From positions 61,286,370 to 61,350,369 of the forward strand of contig CM049307.1 of NCBI GenBank assembly GCA_026874595.1: 64,000 nucleotides of DNA. Direction: 5' to 3'. Position 1 is the stretch's first letter. Each line of letters opens with the position of its first letter. The stretch comes from Sipunculus nudus (taxonomy: Eukaryota > Annelida > Sipuncula > Golfingiida > Sipunculidae). The notes below the pieces were generated by a model. It saw nothing but the letters and a program-made list of their open reading frames with translations, had not been told where the DNA came from and made no database searches. Positions 1-12,671 of the stretch are shown here, one piece after another. The position numbers were made by a program, and so were the translations under genes.

Positions 1-539
1 CGGATAACAAGTAAATTGAAACTGATGATTATAGCTTAACTTGGCTTTATGCATAAACCGAGGTTTATACACTGTATTTTAGACTGCGAGACGAGGTGAT
101 AGTTCATGCCGTACAGACAGAACAATCCCAGGCGTGGTCAGTATATATTTTATGGTATTTAATAAGTACTGCAGTGACTTGTATATGACTCAACGTTATG
201 CTGATAGCAGTGAAACTTTTACGTTATATTTTCAGGTTGTGTCGTTGATGTGATGTATAGTAACTTTAAACTTGTCTTATACTTTGTATTTTGTAAGTAT
301 TTATACCAGCTGTTGGGGACTAACAGATGGGTGTAATATATCATTGATATTATGTTAGTATTTGTATAAAGCTACATGTGCATTAGGATGGTTAATCTTG
401 TACAACAAGCCATTTTTTTAATTTCTGGATATAAAGTTAAAGATATGTTGTCTTATCATTTTATTTTTTTTTTTTGTATTTTTTTTTATTATTTCTTAGA
501 CCGACAGATGAAGCAGTGCGTCCGTTAGCAGTGCACAAA
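1..539. other. Gene-free stretch
   Basis: No open reading frame of note, RNA gene or repeat end was recognised. The stretch is AT-rich, with T-runs near 460-490. Confidence 0.5.
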
Positions 540-723
540 CCGTAACCGTTAGAAGTTGATGATTTTTATTACCCAAACAGACAGACCACAAAACCTTACT
601 GATGCACATAGAATCCCCTAATGTGACATCCAGGGAAAACTTTGGCAAATCTTTAACGGAACTCTGAAATTAGGTCATGGTAACCTATATTCCGCAAGAG
701 ATGTGAAAGAACATGATTTGAGC

Positions 724-801
<78 letters not shown>

Positions 802-1625
802 TGATGGGTTACAAATTGGCCAAGAAACTTCTAATATTATAAAGATCAAGGAGGTTCCTGTAATAATTTCTTGGAATCCTGAAATAATTTCACTGTGACC
901 TATATTCTGCGAGCTGTGTGAAAGAACATTATGTTGGCGTACTATTAGTCCGATAGGCCCAAATTGTATACATTTGGCCTGAAATCTTCTAACCTGACAT
1001 TCAGAGGTCCACATAAAATCTCCATTGAAACTGAAATCAAGTCACTGTGACACCTATCCTCCGGGCTATCGGGCTCGTAAGTACCCCCCCAAAAATTAAA
1101 ACTTTGATACAAAGCTCCAGTATCTGAATTACTAATTCATTAATTGTCATGATACTTTTCAAGCATATTGATCTCAACAGTTCCTGCAGAATGATGGCAC
1201 CTCCTGTATTCTTTCTATTTTTTTACCCATTTTGTTCTATATTTTTGAAAAATTTAAATGAACTGGTCTGGCTTTTATTAGGGCAGAAACCGGAACTGTT
1301 AGATCTAGACATTTGTAACTTTACATCCAGGGGTTCCTTGGCAAATCTGCCTGGAAACATTTGCCATGGATCGTTATGACCTATATTTTGCTAATTACCG
1401 GAGAAACATGATTTTAAAGCACTTATTGCGTCAGATTGGGCACAAATTGTATCCATTTGGCCTAGAATCATCTTCCATGACTTTCAGGAAGGTTAAAAAA
1501 GTCTCCTTGCAAGCTGTGTTAAGGAAAATGATTTTAACACCCTATTGGTCCTATATTGGTAGAATAAGTAACTGTAATCTATATCTAAGGTCTATTGTTG
1601 AAATGCATGATTTTTAGCACTCTGA
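540..1625 (+). repeat. Degenerate long tandem repeat, unit about 250 bp
   Basis: Phrases recur several times with drift: 'gacctatattctgcgagctgtg', 'gaaagaacatgatttt', 'caaattgtatccatttggcc' and 'tgacattcagg' (near 682-725, 896-1010, 1378-1490 and 1555-1615). This suggests four or so decayed units. Short reading frames here are products of the repeat. A (TA)n tract at 728-798 interrupts one unit. Confidence 0.5.
728..798. repeat. (TA)n microsatellite
   Basis: Uninterrupted TA dinucleotides, about 35 units. Confidence 0.97.
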
Positions 1626-4268
1626 GAGTAATTTTACACATTATTCAAGGCTCGAGATCATTGGATTCAGCTGAGCGTCATGGTCTATCGGCCACTTGTT
1701 TAGGGTATGTACATGTGGTATATACCCACGTAACCGGGACACTCTGGCTCTGTTTCAGCCCGACACCAATGTTGCTGGATAAGTTATAGCTGCATCTAAA
1801 TGCCAAATATGATGACTGCCAGCCGGTCAGTGACAGGTTACGATCATCTACCAAACCGGGTCTGATGGGTTGCCTGTTGTCACAGGCTTAATAACCATAA
1901 TACATATCCCAAAGCGAAACTAGGCTGTTTCTGAATATGATCATTAGATATACCCTTGAATGACACATAAGTGGAATTGCAATGTAAGCATGTTTTACAT
2001 GAACTCTAAGGTCAGCGTTTGCTTCATTATGTGCAGGCTCACTATTAATGATAGCCGACTAAATTACCAAAAGCTGAAAGACCATATCCAGACAGAATGA
2101 CAACAGCAGTCATTTTGGCTTGATCTCCCAAATAAAAACCATTTTGTGTTTTGTACATGCTAGTCCTAAAGGACTAGCTAGTGATAATTTTTTGTTTTAT
2201 GGCTTTTGCGGTTAATATGTGGCTCTTGAATAGAGACGAGGAATAAAGTGAACACCTGCGGCCCATTTTCTCTTTACCCGATGAGAATTAATTTAGCCAA
2301 CTTAATTGCTTTTGAAAAAAGGCAGCCAGCAAATATCATGACATGGTTCTGTAATGTCTGTTTATTTCATCATATATAAACAATATTAACAATTTTTAAG
2401 TGAAGAAAAACGCTCAAAACTAGAAAATGTATTCAGTATATGTCACTGTTCATACAGGCCCGGCGGAAGCATGCATTTCGATATTGGACAGGATCTTTTA
2501 AGTAACAGATGTATAAACGCTGAACATGAAACCGTCCAAGGGGTGTCTTAGTCAATCCCTCCCAACCTCGAATTTATTTATAATATAATTGCCATCATTA
2601 TTTACCATAACGCCAGAAAATTTGCTCCCTTTGAAAAACTCCGAATAAAAACAAACAAACTGAGGGCATATACAATTTCCCTAACAATTATTATCTGTGT
2701 GATTGCATACATATATTTGAAATTATCATAAGGCTGAACACGTAATCAGATTAAACAGAAAAAAAAAGACGGCTATTTCACAAAATCAAACTGCTGAACG
2801 ACGACGGAGATAAAACTGCTCTGAATGAACTGCTCTGATGCCTAATAATAATGGTAAAGTATTGCTGTTGATATAGCAACGAGAAGGTTTCTGAAGATCT
2901 GATGCAGCAGTAGCGGATACATGCAGGATATTGTTACGGGGGATATTATTATTTATTATAATTTGTTTCCGTAAATAATAAATTACTCGCCGTACTTTGG
3001 TATTTGTTTTTCCCAACAACAGTTAATACAAAAGCTATAGCATGGTGTGGGTTTAAGTATGCATGTTCTGTTGGGATTTCTTTACCCTTTAAAACTTTGA
3101 TTGCTATCCACATAGGGGACGGTGTGGATACTTTCACTTTTAACTTGCCATAACCCTTCAATGGATTGCTGACTTTCAGTGACTGTATTCATGTTTGTTA
3201 ACATTGAAATTTTTTTAGACAGAACACTTTTTTACATGATAGTATTCAGGTTGTTAATACATTTGTGTCTGATTATATTTGTCTAATATTTGTGTATTTT
3301 GGGTAAAATGTGATTAATTATCTGATATTGAAATTTGAACGAATACCGGCGTACCACTATAACCATGTGCTGAATTACACGTTATGTTAGGTTATATCGA
3401 GCTTTGTAAAATTATAACAAAATAATCGATTTGGGTAAATTTGATACATGTTTTAAAAGGAATGCATGCATGTTCAGCTATCTGTATGACCATATTGCAC
3501 CAGGGAAACATTCACATTGTCCGTTATGGAGATTTAACAAAAGTAAGTGAAAGTATAATCTTTTTATTTTTTATTTATGGGTTGATTGCTGCAATAATTA
3601 TAGTAAGCAGTTGGGAGAAATTGATTATCCCAAAGAGATTTAGTTAAACATATCTGCGACATCATAGATATACATGTAGGAATCATATAGGCTTACTTAT
3701 CTTCTACCCAATTCTTAAGAGCGTTCTGAAATTGTTCATAAACTGTCCTGATGACCCCACTTATTACTTGCTCACACATTTCAACATTATTGTCCGTTAT
3801 CTGAGAGGTCATTCTTAATTAAGGAAGTGCTAGCTGTTCCCTTCGGCTAGTCTTACTGCTTGCAGCAGATGAGGTATCTGTTAACATCCGTGGAACATTT
3901 TTCATGCAATAATACTTTATCAATCGTATAGGCTGTAAAAAGCAGCAAAAAAAAAAAAATCGAAAAGTCATATAGGGGCACTATATTCTGCCCGATGTAG
4001 CTGCCTATATGTGATGACATTATATGGTTAACATATTATACATATATGATGCAAAATGCATTATAGACAATGGGGTGCTTTGCAGTTTGTGCTTTGTTCT
4101 GGCAGCTACTTATTTGTTGTGCAAAACATTCGCGAGGCTCTTGCCTGTCCAGCCTCACCGCTCAGGCCGGCTCTGTCATATGTAAAAAATAACTTGCCTA
4201 ACACATGGCTAAGGATAAACACAAATGACCACAAACACACACACATATATACATCGGAGGAAGAATGA
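1626..4268. other. Gene-free stretch
   Basis: Nothing coding was recognised on either strand. A small perfect hairpin lies at 2159-2178, and there is an A-run near 3945. Confidence 0.45.
2159..2178. repeat. Perfect 8-bp hairpin
   Basis: Arms GCTAGTCC and GGACTAGC enclose the loop TAAA. It could be a MITE tip or chance; no function is claimed. Confidence 0.6.
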
Positions 4269-4272
4269 GAAT

Positions 4273-4297
4273 CTGGGAAGATCCAGAATCTTCCCAG
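4273..4297. repeat. Perfect 10-bp inverted repeat
   Basis: CTGGGAAGAT and ATCTTCCCAG flank a five-base loop. More 'ttccc/gggaa' pieces follow up to about 4365, so this may be the edge of a decayed inverted-repeat element. Confidence 0.6.
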
Positions 4298-4366
4298 GAA
4301 GAATGAGAATTCCCATTTTTCCCGGGAAAATCAAGACTCTTCTTACATTTTTATTCTTCCCTCGAC

Positions 4367-4368
<2 letters not shown>

Positions 4369-4402
<34 letters not shown>
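4369..4402. repeat. (AT)n microsatellite
   Basis: Uninterrupted AT dinucleotides. Confidence 0.95.
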
Positions 4403-4404
<2 letters not shown>

Positions 4405-4989
4405 TTCACTGGACTTATGATTAATTCAGCGTTCATAGTCACAGAGGCTGGCTTCATTTGTTGCCAGGCATGCAGAATTGATTACTTTGTGACAAGGCCA
4501 TGTTTCCCATTCCAGGGGTTAATCGCAACACCGTTCTTTGTTTACAACAAAACCATAACTTGATTCATCCTCACTGTGCCCCTAGTTTCAACCGAATTTA
4601 TTGTGCTCGAATGCTAGTTATTTAAACGCTCATAGACTTTTCACCGTGCTTTTTACATGCCTCTTCAGTAATTTCTTTTATTTCATATACCATTATAAGT
4701 ACTGACAATAATTATTATTTCTCAGTATTGAAATTTATAGAGTTGTTTATTTGGTGTCGTTTGTTCAGAGTTTATGAAATTATTAGATTGATAGTTGTCT
4801 TGGCTGCTGGCTCATGTAAGCGATAGACCGCCTGGTATAAGTGATATAGAACGTAAGTGCACTATCTTGTTAGCATATTATTAAAATTAAATATGGTCTG
4901 ATTATTGTCACCATTCATGATGATCTTGTTCATTGTATACTCAACAAGAGAATTCAACTTAATGTATGGTTTATGGGTACATTAACTAA
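4403..4989. other. Gene-free stretch
   Basis: Nothing was recognised here. Confidence 0.45.
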
Positions 4990-4994
4990 TTTTT

Positions 4995-5420
4995 ATACGC
5001 CAGTTTATGAGGGGAGTATTATGGTATAGCCACCGTCCGTCTGTCCGTCTGTCCGTTAACTTTAAGTATCGCCGCGATAAATTGCGGGGTTTCGAAGGAT
5101 TTTCACGAAACTCACCATATAACTACTAACCATTAGATTATCTCGCCCAAGTTCGATTATGAACAAAATACACTCATATTAATAAGAACAGAGGTCACCA
5201 GGCTACGTTGCTGTATCCCCACGACTTATAAGTTACGTGGAATATGCATGGATTTTGATAAAACTGAACAGAAATGTTAATCATAAAATATTTCGACTTC
5301 TAGCAAAATCAACGCATACTTAATGAGGTCAGAGCAACTACAGTTTTCCTGAATGTTTTTTTTTATACGCCACAGACATCAAGGTAACCTATTTGCATAG
5401 TTATGATTTTTTAAATAAAT
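4995..5420 (+). repeat. Interspersed repeat with (GTCC/GTCT)n tract
   Basis: The stretch opens near 'tttatacgccagtttatgagg' and carries a GTCCGTCTGTCC tract at about 5036-5057. The 'ttttatacgcca' phrase returns near 5363. Similar (CCGT)n-bearing repeats are common in mollusc genomes; that attribution is from memory. Confidence 0.5.
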
Positions 5421-5744
5421 GTTTCTCTGATAAGTAAATGAAAGAGATTATTTCATACTGTTACAAATGTTAATACTGTACCCACATAAAATTCAAATAG
5501 GTTGATAAATTTGCAAAACTAAGTATTCATTATGTATTCAATGAATACAAATATATTTGCTATGTTTACGAATGCGAATACGAATACGTTTGACATTCTA
5601 TAAAAGTATTTGAACACGAATACGAACATGCCAAACCTTGTATTCGAATACATTCAAATACGAATACTGAACACGAATACCCCATGTCTGTTCAGAGCTC
5701 ACCACACTGAGTTACATACCGAAAATCCTATGGATTTTCATGAA

Positions 5745-6640
5745 CCTCATTATACATATTTACCCAAAATTAGATTATTTTGTAATTTCTTGAAGTTATG
5801 GGCCCAATCATAATGCACTTTGAAAAAAAAAATCAGGAAAGATATTTAATCGACATTGGAATTGTTGACGCTAAGGCTTTTTTTCAGGGATATAACTTTA
5901 GTTAATCAAGATTAAATTGTATACCCAAAATTAGGTCTGAATTTTGCAAGTTTTGTAAGTTATAAGCATAAATTTAAAATCAGTAACTTAAATTTTGTCC
6001 AACTTTGGCCACGGCACGATTTTAGCTCAGCTTACTGTAAGTCATGAGAGCTATAGTTATGGTCTTTTTCCGTAGTCCGTCAATCCGGGCGTCCGTCCGA
6101 TAACAGGGCACGTTTGAAAACCTAAGAGACCTACGTAAGACCTACGAATAAAAAATTCAGTGAACATTTAGATGTCCCCAAAATCTCCTATACCATACCG
6201 AAAATTGGGTCACTTGGACTTCGTTCCTTTGAGATAATGAGAAAAAAAAACTCAATTTTCAATTAAAATCCCATTGTTAAAGTTCAAGACTGCCTAATAT
6301 AAAAACCATTGATATGTTTCTGATCATATTTAATATACATATTAACACATAGCTACACAGTGGTGTGTAGTGGATGATGCTATGTAATCCCTCCCCATCC
6401 CAGGCATAAATACGTATTCCTCTATACATTTGCTGTATTAATACTAGAATTTTGGTCAGTATTGCCTTATTTCTTGAAATTATGAGCTTTGTAAAAAATC
6501 AGGAAATATGTTTACTCACCTAACATGAGAACTACTGAAGCTAGAGACTTTTTTTCAGGGATATAATTTTATTTAATTAAGATTTGTATACCCAAAATTA
6601 GATCTGAATTTTTTAAATTTTCTTAGTTATAAGCATAAAT
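5745..6640 (-). repeat. Repeat family C, reverse orientation, two partial units
   Basis: Read on the minus strand, this matches the units at 34.4-35.67 kb. Shared phrases include 'ggccaaagttgg.caaaatttaag', 'gggcccataacttcaag' and 'ctaattttggg.ata', and there is a (GTCC)n remnant near 6078-6100. A second partial unit lies around 6440-6640. A 'tagctcag...ctgag.gcta'-like hairpin end is present near 6022-6058. Confidence 0.55.
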
Positions 6641-6651
6641 ATAAAATCAGT

Positions 6652-6860
6652 ACAGAGAAGTCTCGTTATAACGGGGTCTGTTAAAACGGAAAACTCGAGT
6701 TACGGACAAATCTCTAGGGAACGAACGAGTGAAAGTTAAAATTGGCTTCGATATAACGGAAAAACTCCTGTTCCGGATCCGAACGGACTTACATGAAACA
6801 AAATGAACCTCGCCGATATATTCAGAATCGTTATAGCGAACTTGAGTCGCGGCAGTCAGG
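6652..6860 (+). mobile_element. Possible pogo/Tigger-like MITE remnant
   Basis: The sequence starts at a TA followed by CAGAGAAGTCTCGTTATAACGG and repeats 'TATAACGGA'-type motifs several times. This pattern is typical of short pogo/Tc1-type elements. No matching right terminus was found, so it is probably truncated. Confidence 0.35.
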
Positions 6861-7361
6861 TCCAAGTTTCCCCAGTCGTTTGATCTTTGTTAAACCCAGC
6901 CGACAATGACAGGCTAATTATACACGACAGGGCAGGTTTTCACACCCATTCAATAGACGAGTGGTTATGTCACCACTGTTTCCTCCCTGTCTCTGTACCT
7001 TAAATTTTACCCTTTTTGACCATGGCACGTTTGAACTGCTGTGGATATGATTTTCACAGTCTATTTTTCAAGTACAGAAGCAGAAAATAAAAAGAGAGCT
7101 ATATGAACGTCACGTGGGTAGCCATGAACCGAACCTTACAGTAGTGAACTACTTGCCAGAAAGAAAGCCTGGATGGATGCCGATACAATAAAGCTACACA
7201 TTCACTCTTTATGTGAACACTGAAACACACTCGGACAGAAACCTGTCCACATTGTAAGAGTAATCAGTCGTAAAACTTCTGCAGACAAATACAAGTATCA
7301 CAAAATACACCACCACTTGGTTTTTAATAAATGTATGTTATACTTGAAATTTATTACATAT

Positions 7362-7467
7362 AATATATATATATATATGTGTGTGTATATATATATTCAA
7401 CCCGTGGAAACAGAGCTGTCGAACACAGGTAAGTGTCAGTGCCCTGATATATATGTATATGTATATG

Positions 7468-7528
<61 letters not shown>
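7362..7528. repeat. (TA)n / (TG)n microsatellite cluster
   Basis: Two TA-rich tracts (7362-7396 and 7447-7528) are separated by about 50 bp of ordinary sequence. The second grades from (TATG)n into pure (TA)n. Confidence 0.95.
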
Positions 7529-7530
<2 letters not shown>

Positions 7531-7608
7531 CGGAGCATAACAGGCACACACTATTCATGGAGAATTAAGCAGCCCGGGACAGTACGTTACATGGCTTTAT
7601 TCTGCATG

Positions 7609-8134
7609 AAAAAGGTTTCAAAAGCACAATTGAGGGACGTGCTGTCCTCAAAGTTCGAATGCAAGAGTCTTAAATTGGTGCAATATTATGAACTAAACAT
7701 GCAATAAAAATATTCGGTCCATGCGACATGGCAAAAAGATACAGAAATATGCATGACATTATATTGTTATATTTATTAATATCGTGGCCCCATGGCCTAA
7801 CTGCGCATATATAATAACAACGTGGCCCCATGGCCTCATCAGGCACTAATACCAACAACGTGGCGCCATGGCCGAACTGGTCATTATATATTACCAATTA
7901 TGTGGCCTTATTATTACTTATAAGGTGGAGCCACGGCCGAACTGCACATGTGCATATAGAACGTACCTCTCGTTCCTATAATTATAACCAGTATACCGAG
8001 AATTACTATTTATACTATACTATATTTACTTGGTGAACAAAATATGAACAATAAACACGCTCACCTGAAAAAAAAAAAAGGTTACAAAAGCACAGCTGAG
8101 GGACGTGCTGTCCTCAAAGTTCGAATGCGAGAGT
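7609..8134 (+). repeat. Direct-repeat-bounded unit with GTGGCCCCATGGCC minisatellite
   Basis: A direct repeat of about 57 bp ('gggacgtgctgtcctcaaag' and 'ttcgaatgc') occurs at 7609-7669 and 8078-8134. Between the copies, about five units of CGTGGCCCCATGGCC (near 7785, 7819, 7858, 7900 and 7923) recur every 35-42 bp. It could be a small non-autonomous retroelement with terminal direct repeats, but no coding sequence or primer site was seen. Confidence 0.5.
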
Positions 8135-8258
8135 GGCGTCACCTGACATTCGAACGCTAATATATCCGACTACAGGTGGCGCTGTAACACTTAAAGAAAA
8201 ATAACCAATAAAAAGAGGTTGCTGACCTATGATAAAGCAGATTACAGGCTCTCGTTAC

Positions 8259-8259
<1 letters not shown>

Positions 8260-8324
<65 letters not shown>
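8260..8324. repeat. (TA)n microsatellite
   Basis: Uninterrupted TA dinucleotides, lying 92 bp left of the start of duplicated segment A1. Confidence 0.97.
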
Positions 8325-8327
<3 letters not shown>

Positions 8328-8700
8328 GCCCTTGTAGTCAAGAGAGCTTGAGAGGGTCCGAGGTCTGCATTGAGTGTTCTACAGTGCTCACGAAAATGCC
8401 GAAGTCTCGTTGTTGAATAAGCTTATGCATAATCTTTTCACTAGGAGTTATCCGAAGGGCATATAAAGAGGCCCGGACTGGTCAAGAGTTTTCAGTGCAT
8501 AAAGGGCACGAGAAACTGCATTGAAAATTAGGAAATGTCTTTGGCTTTTTGTCAACTTACATAAAACAGCTTTTAATCTGGAAGGCTCAACGGGCCCGTG
8601 CAACCTTTGGCTTTTCTTAGGGGCAATTAAATGCTCGAATTTGCCAAAATTTCATTCGTCTCAGTTGTGAGCTTATGTTGTTTTAATAGGAAGTGATAGG

Positions 8701-8855
8701 ATGGTCCTATTGTGACTCAGGCCCGGGATTTTCCAAGGACACAAAAACGTTGAACATGGTTTAAGATGCATTTGAAAAGATGGTCCTATTGTGACTCAGG
8801 CCCGGGAGTTTCCAAAGACACAAGAACGTTGAACATGGTTGAAGATGCATTTGTC
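8701..8855 (+). repeat. 79-bp tandem duplication, two copies
   Basis: Two consecutive copies both start 'atggtcctattgtgactcag' (8701 and 8780) and end in 'aagatgcatttg', with a few mismatches. Confidence 0.9.
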
Positions 8856-8872
8856 CTAAATTGTATTAGCTA

Positions 8873-8875
<3 letters not shown>

Positions 8876-8942
<67 letters not shown>
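8876..8942. repeat. (TA)n microsatellite
   Basis: Uninterrupted TA dinucleotides. Confidence 0.97.
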
Positions 8943-8945
<3 letters not shown>

Positions 8946-9100
8946 CTCTTATGGGCCAAAAGGGGCCGGGCGGCCCGGCAGCTTCCTAGGGCTCAATAAA
9001 ATAACTGTAAATGCGGACAAAATACGGGAATTTTTTTATATCAATATTGCCAGACCAATCTATCGGCCCAGCAGGGGCGCAGTTTCCTTTGTGAAATTGA

Positions 9101-9252
9101 GGGGGGGGGGGGGGTGAACAGTGATCATATTTTTATGAGAAAAAAATACATTATCTTAATTGTCAAAGTGTATGGCAGGGGGATTTAGTGTCCTATGTCC
9201 CCTCTGGTTTAAAAAGTGTGTGTGTGTGTGTGTGTATGGGGGGGGGGGGGGG
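9101..9252. repeat. Poly-G runs and (GT)n
   Basis: G14 at 9101-9114, (GT)n at about 9217-9234 and G15 at 9238-9252. The second run is G17 in segment A2 (49234-49250). Such runs are prone to read and assembly errors. Confidence 0.95.
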
Positions 9253-10011
9253 CATGTGCCCCTTGTACCCACCAAATGGCGTGGTTACATATATAAAATA
9301 AATAACCAGACTAATATTTATTTGCGAACTTCCTGCATTTAAATTTGAATATATTCTTTTGCTCTTTCTTTTTAAGTATAAACCAAAACATGGATGATGT
9401 GTGCGTGTGTGTGGGTGTGAGGAGGACGGTGGCTTGTTTTCATTTTGTTAATTAATCCTGTGTTCCTAAATAGGCCTAAGCCTGCTTTAATATCGACCCC
9501 CAATTTGTCACGGACGCACAAAGCTTTTTATTATTATGTCAAGTCAATTATTGATACGTCTGAGATGCCAACTATATATGAAATATTCAACATACAAGCT
9601 ACTGCAGGCTTGTTTATATTTATTATTAAACGTTATATCACATATGGTGCATGGGTGCATGTTGGCGCAGATACCTACCTTGAGAGTACCGAAGGCGAAC
9701 AAAACATAACCAAGGATCTTACGATATATTATCTTTTTTTATCACAAACTGGGGTCTCAGGATATTAGCAATTTCCAATTAAGTGATTACACTGATAACG
9801 TATTCACAATGATTTTTTAAGATTTACAGCTGTTTGCTTTGTTATTATATCTCTCTCAGAATAAAAATACTTGCGGGATAATACGGAATAATATGACTTC
9901 TTTGGATGTGCATATACATAATCATTTATGATCGATTGTACAAAAAGGCAGTCGGTTTAATCCATTACGAGATAAAATAACCAATCATCGATATTATAGA
10001 TTAATTGGCAT

Positions 10012-10017
<6 letters not shown>

Positions 10018-10075
<58 letters not shown>

Positions 10076-10076
10076 T
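10018..10076. repeat. (TA)n microsatellite
   Basis: About 59 bp here, against about 42 bp at the matching site in A2 (50009-50050). Confidence 0.95.
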
Positions 10077-11841
10077 CTGATGAGATGATTTTATATGAGA
10101 ATACAGAGCACTCTGATATAAAGACGCGATCACTTTGATAATATATTTGATCAATATGTCTTTTTGTTCTGATATTTCAGATGCTGTCCGACGTGCCCAA
10201 ATGTATGCATAATACGATACTTTCAACCATTCATTTTTATTTGAGAAGAAATTAAAGTATATTTTCATAATATGATATAATATGTATGTGTGTGTTTGTT
10301 AAATTTCCTTAGTAATAAGCATATATTCCCAGGCAAAGGGAATTCCCGTGATTTATTTATTTTTTTTTCAATTCAATTGATAATTCAAAAAAAAATTTCA
10401 TATTACGAAGATATTGCATTGTTACATAAGTATATAAAAGGGACTTCAGAGGACCAATTAAGCAGTCAAACAGTTTTAATCTTTCATCATCCAGAAACGA
10501 CCACCTGCATGCTCATGTAATTTCGGCCTACATATATGGATATTTGTTATTTGTGCACCCTCATATGTGTGCAGGTTCACAAAGAATATCAGCTCTATAA
10601 TGACAAAATTTGCTTAACATCGATACAATTATCCACAGTTACCACTGCCAAATGACACTACATGAGCCCATTTAATCATCATTATTTATTTATCATTGCA
10701 ATCAACTCATCTTCCTGACGTCAGGCATGTTTTGCTGTTTCATAGTGATCACGAGCTGAAAACGACTCATATGCAGGTTGAACATTCCTATACCACCTTT
10801 TGAACCTGTTCTTTGAATAAAAAAATTGCATAAAACTAACATTTAATGGATAAAATAAAATAACTTGTTAAAGGGGGCTCTCATTCTATATAGTTCTGAA
10901 TATTTTCTTTCGCGTTTCAAAAATAAATGTAAATTTACGAGCATATGGCCACTTCAATCTGAGGGACACTTGACCACATGCCCATTCACACACATCTCAA
11001 AGGGCATTAACACACGGTCAGTACAGACTTTCACTCGCACACTCGGTATAGGTTTTACCATGTATCATATGCCTGCATCTAAATGTCCCACAATATCTGT
11101 AAATGCGGAAGCAAATGAGCATTGTATGTCTTGGTATATATGAAAATTAGAAATATGAAATACAGTTAAATAGGTTGTGTTTCACACAATTTTGATATCT
11201 GATAAAACATACAATGCTCACGTTTCCACCCACACACTGCTCAAATGAAGGACATGAATATGTCATATATATCTATATTGGTAAAGAAACTTGAAAATAG
11301 ATAAAAAATACACTGTTTTAACACTTCCTTGATCTCTGGTACATCCAAGAAAACATGAGCTAATCGGGCATTCACACATTCATTATGCGACACATAAAGC
11401 GTTATGAAGCGTAGCAGCTTAGTTCTAGAGAATCGAAAGAATGCTTACTGATGCGTAGCTAGTCGTATGTGTTCGGTATATATTGTTTCGAATGCCTTTG
11501 TTGTTCGTAGCAAAAGGTCGTGTTCCCTGTAATTCCCAGTAATAAATAGCTCTTACGACACAGACTGCAGATATATCGTGACGAAATCATATTAGCTATA
11601 AGTAATGTTTCATGTCTGTAGCTAAGTAGCATCGTCGGACTTTTTAGCGGCTAATTCATTGTCATGTCATCAGGGCCGAATCGCGCGGAATTTCCTAACC
11701 TTCAATATATTTCCTGTTCGTTGCGCATCGGAAGATCAATTCGTGGAAATGAGAACGCCCTTTAAAAGTTAAATTACCTGACAGAACCTGGCCCCTTGTT
11801 TCGCAAAATATTGGTGAGGCTCTTGCCTGTCCTGTATATAT

Positions 11842-11843
<2 letters not shown>

Positions 11844-11929
<86 letters not shown>
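11844..11929. repeat. (TA)n(TG)n microsatellite
   Basis: The TA part is about 66 bp here and about 25 bp in A2 (51834-51876). A TG tract follows in both. Confidence 0.95.
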
Positions 11930-12149
11930 TTTAAAATATATAATATTCCATTATGATTTAATATTATATCATTTTATATATCTCTATATTTATTTATGTT
12001 TTATTATTTATAAATATGACATAAGGTATGATAAGACAAAATGAAACACAAATACGATATAATATGAGAAAAGATGAGTTAAATAAGATAAGATAATGAC
12101 ATTATTTATCACACAAAGTCAGTGAATACTGATTCATAGTGCGGCTTGG

Positions 12150-12322
12150 GACAGTGACTCACCAACGTAATGGTACTGTAGGGTTCTATCTCTCTTCGGG
12201 CTAAACACACGAAGAACCTGAAGTGGACTATCTTGAACCCTTGGATATAAAACGGTTCTAAGTTGAACCATGGCTCAATATGTTCTGCATGGAACCCCCA
12301 AGAACCCTTTTTTCTTAGAGTG
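12150..12322 (-). mobile_element. Possible short DNA element, GGTTC/GAACC-rich
   Basis: Read on the minus strand it begins CACTCTAAGAAAAAAGGGTTC and continues with repeated GGTTC/GAACC words. This resembles widespread MITEs with CACTCTAA-type ends. The other terminus was not located. The matching copy in A2 is at about 52100-52270. Confidence 0.35.
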
Positions 12323-12598
12323 TATAAACACTTGTAATCTCCTTCCACGTTTGTGGTTAATATCGCACAGATGTTTTTGTGTGCATGAAAAGCTGCAATT
12401 GGTTATGTGCAATCGTGTTTTTTTTCAGCAGAAGTTGTTCTTTGTGAATATGTGTACTGATGATTTTGTGTTTTTTTTTATAAAAGTTTTCTCTTGAATA
12501 TACTTCTTTTGTCGATTCTATCAGTCTCATTACTTCAACTTGTCTTTCTATTTTAGCTGATCCAAAATAACTGTCATTTATAGAAATCCAAATTTAAA

Positions 12599-12667
<69 letters not shown>
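12599..12667. repeat. (TA)n microsatellite
   Basis: About 69 bp, against about 51 bp in A2 (52544-52594). Confidence 0.95.

Positions 12668-12671
<4 letters not shown>

Larger units (their letters stand above)
8449..9169 (+). other. 721-bp block present in A1, absent in A2
   Basis: A2 joins '...cactaggagt' directly to 'gtatggcag...'. In A1 the two ends lie 721 bp apart and share the microhomology AGT. This fits a deletion in A2 by end joining. The block holds a 79-bp tandem duplication, a (TA)n tract and a poly-G run. Confidence 0.85.
9253..12140. other. Gene-free stretch of segment A1
   Basis: No gene was recognised. Short reading frames are broken by indels between the two segment copies. 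Two long microsatellites lie inside, at 10018-10076 and 11844-11929. A 40-bp phrase around 11800-11835 ('ggtgaggctcttgcctgtcc') also occurs near 4126-4156, pointing to an older dispersed repeat. Confidence 0.5.

Noticed and set aside
727-1014. Frames running through (TA)n tracts (Tyr-Ile repeats), here and at other microsatellites
   Set aside because: Microsatellite translation only.
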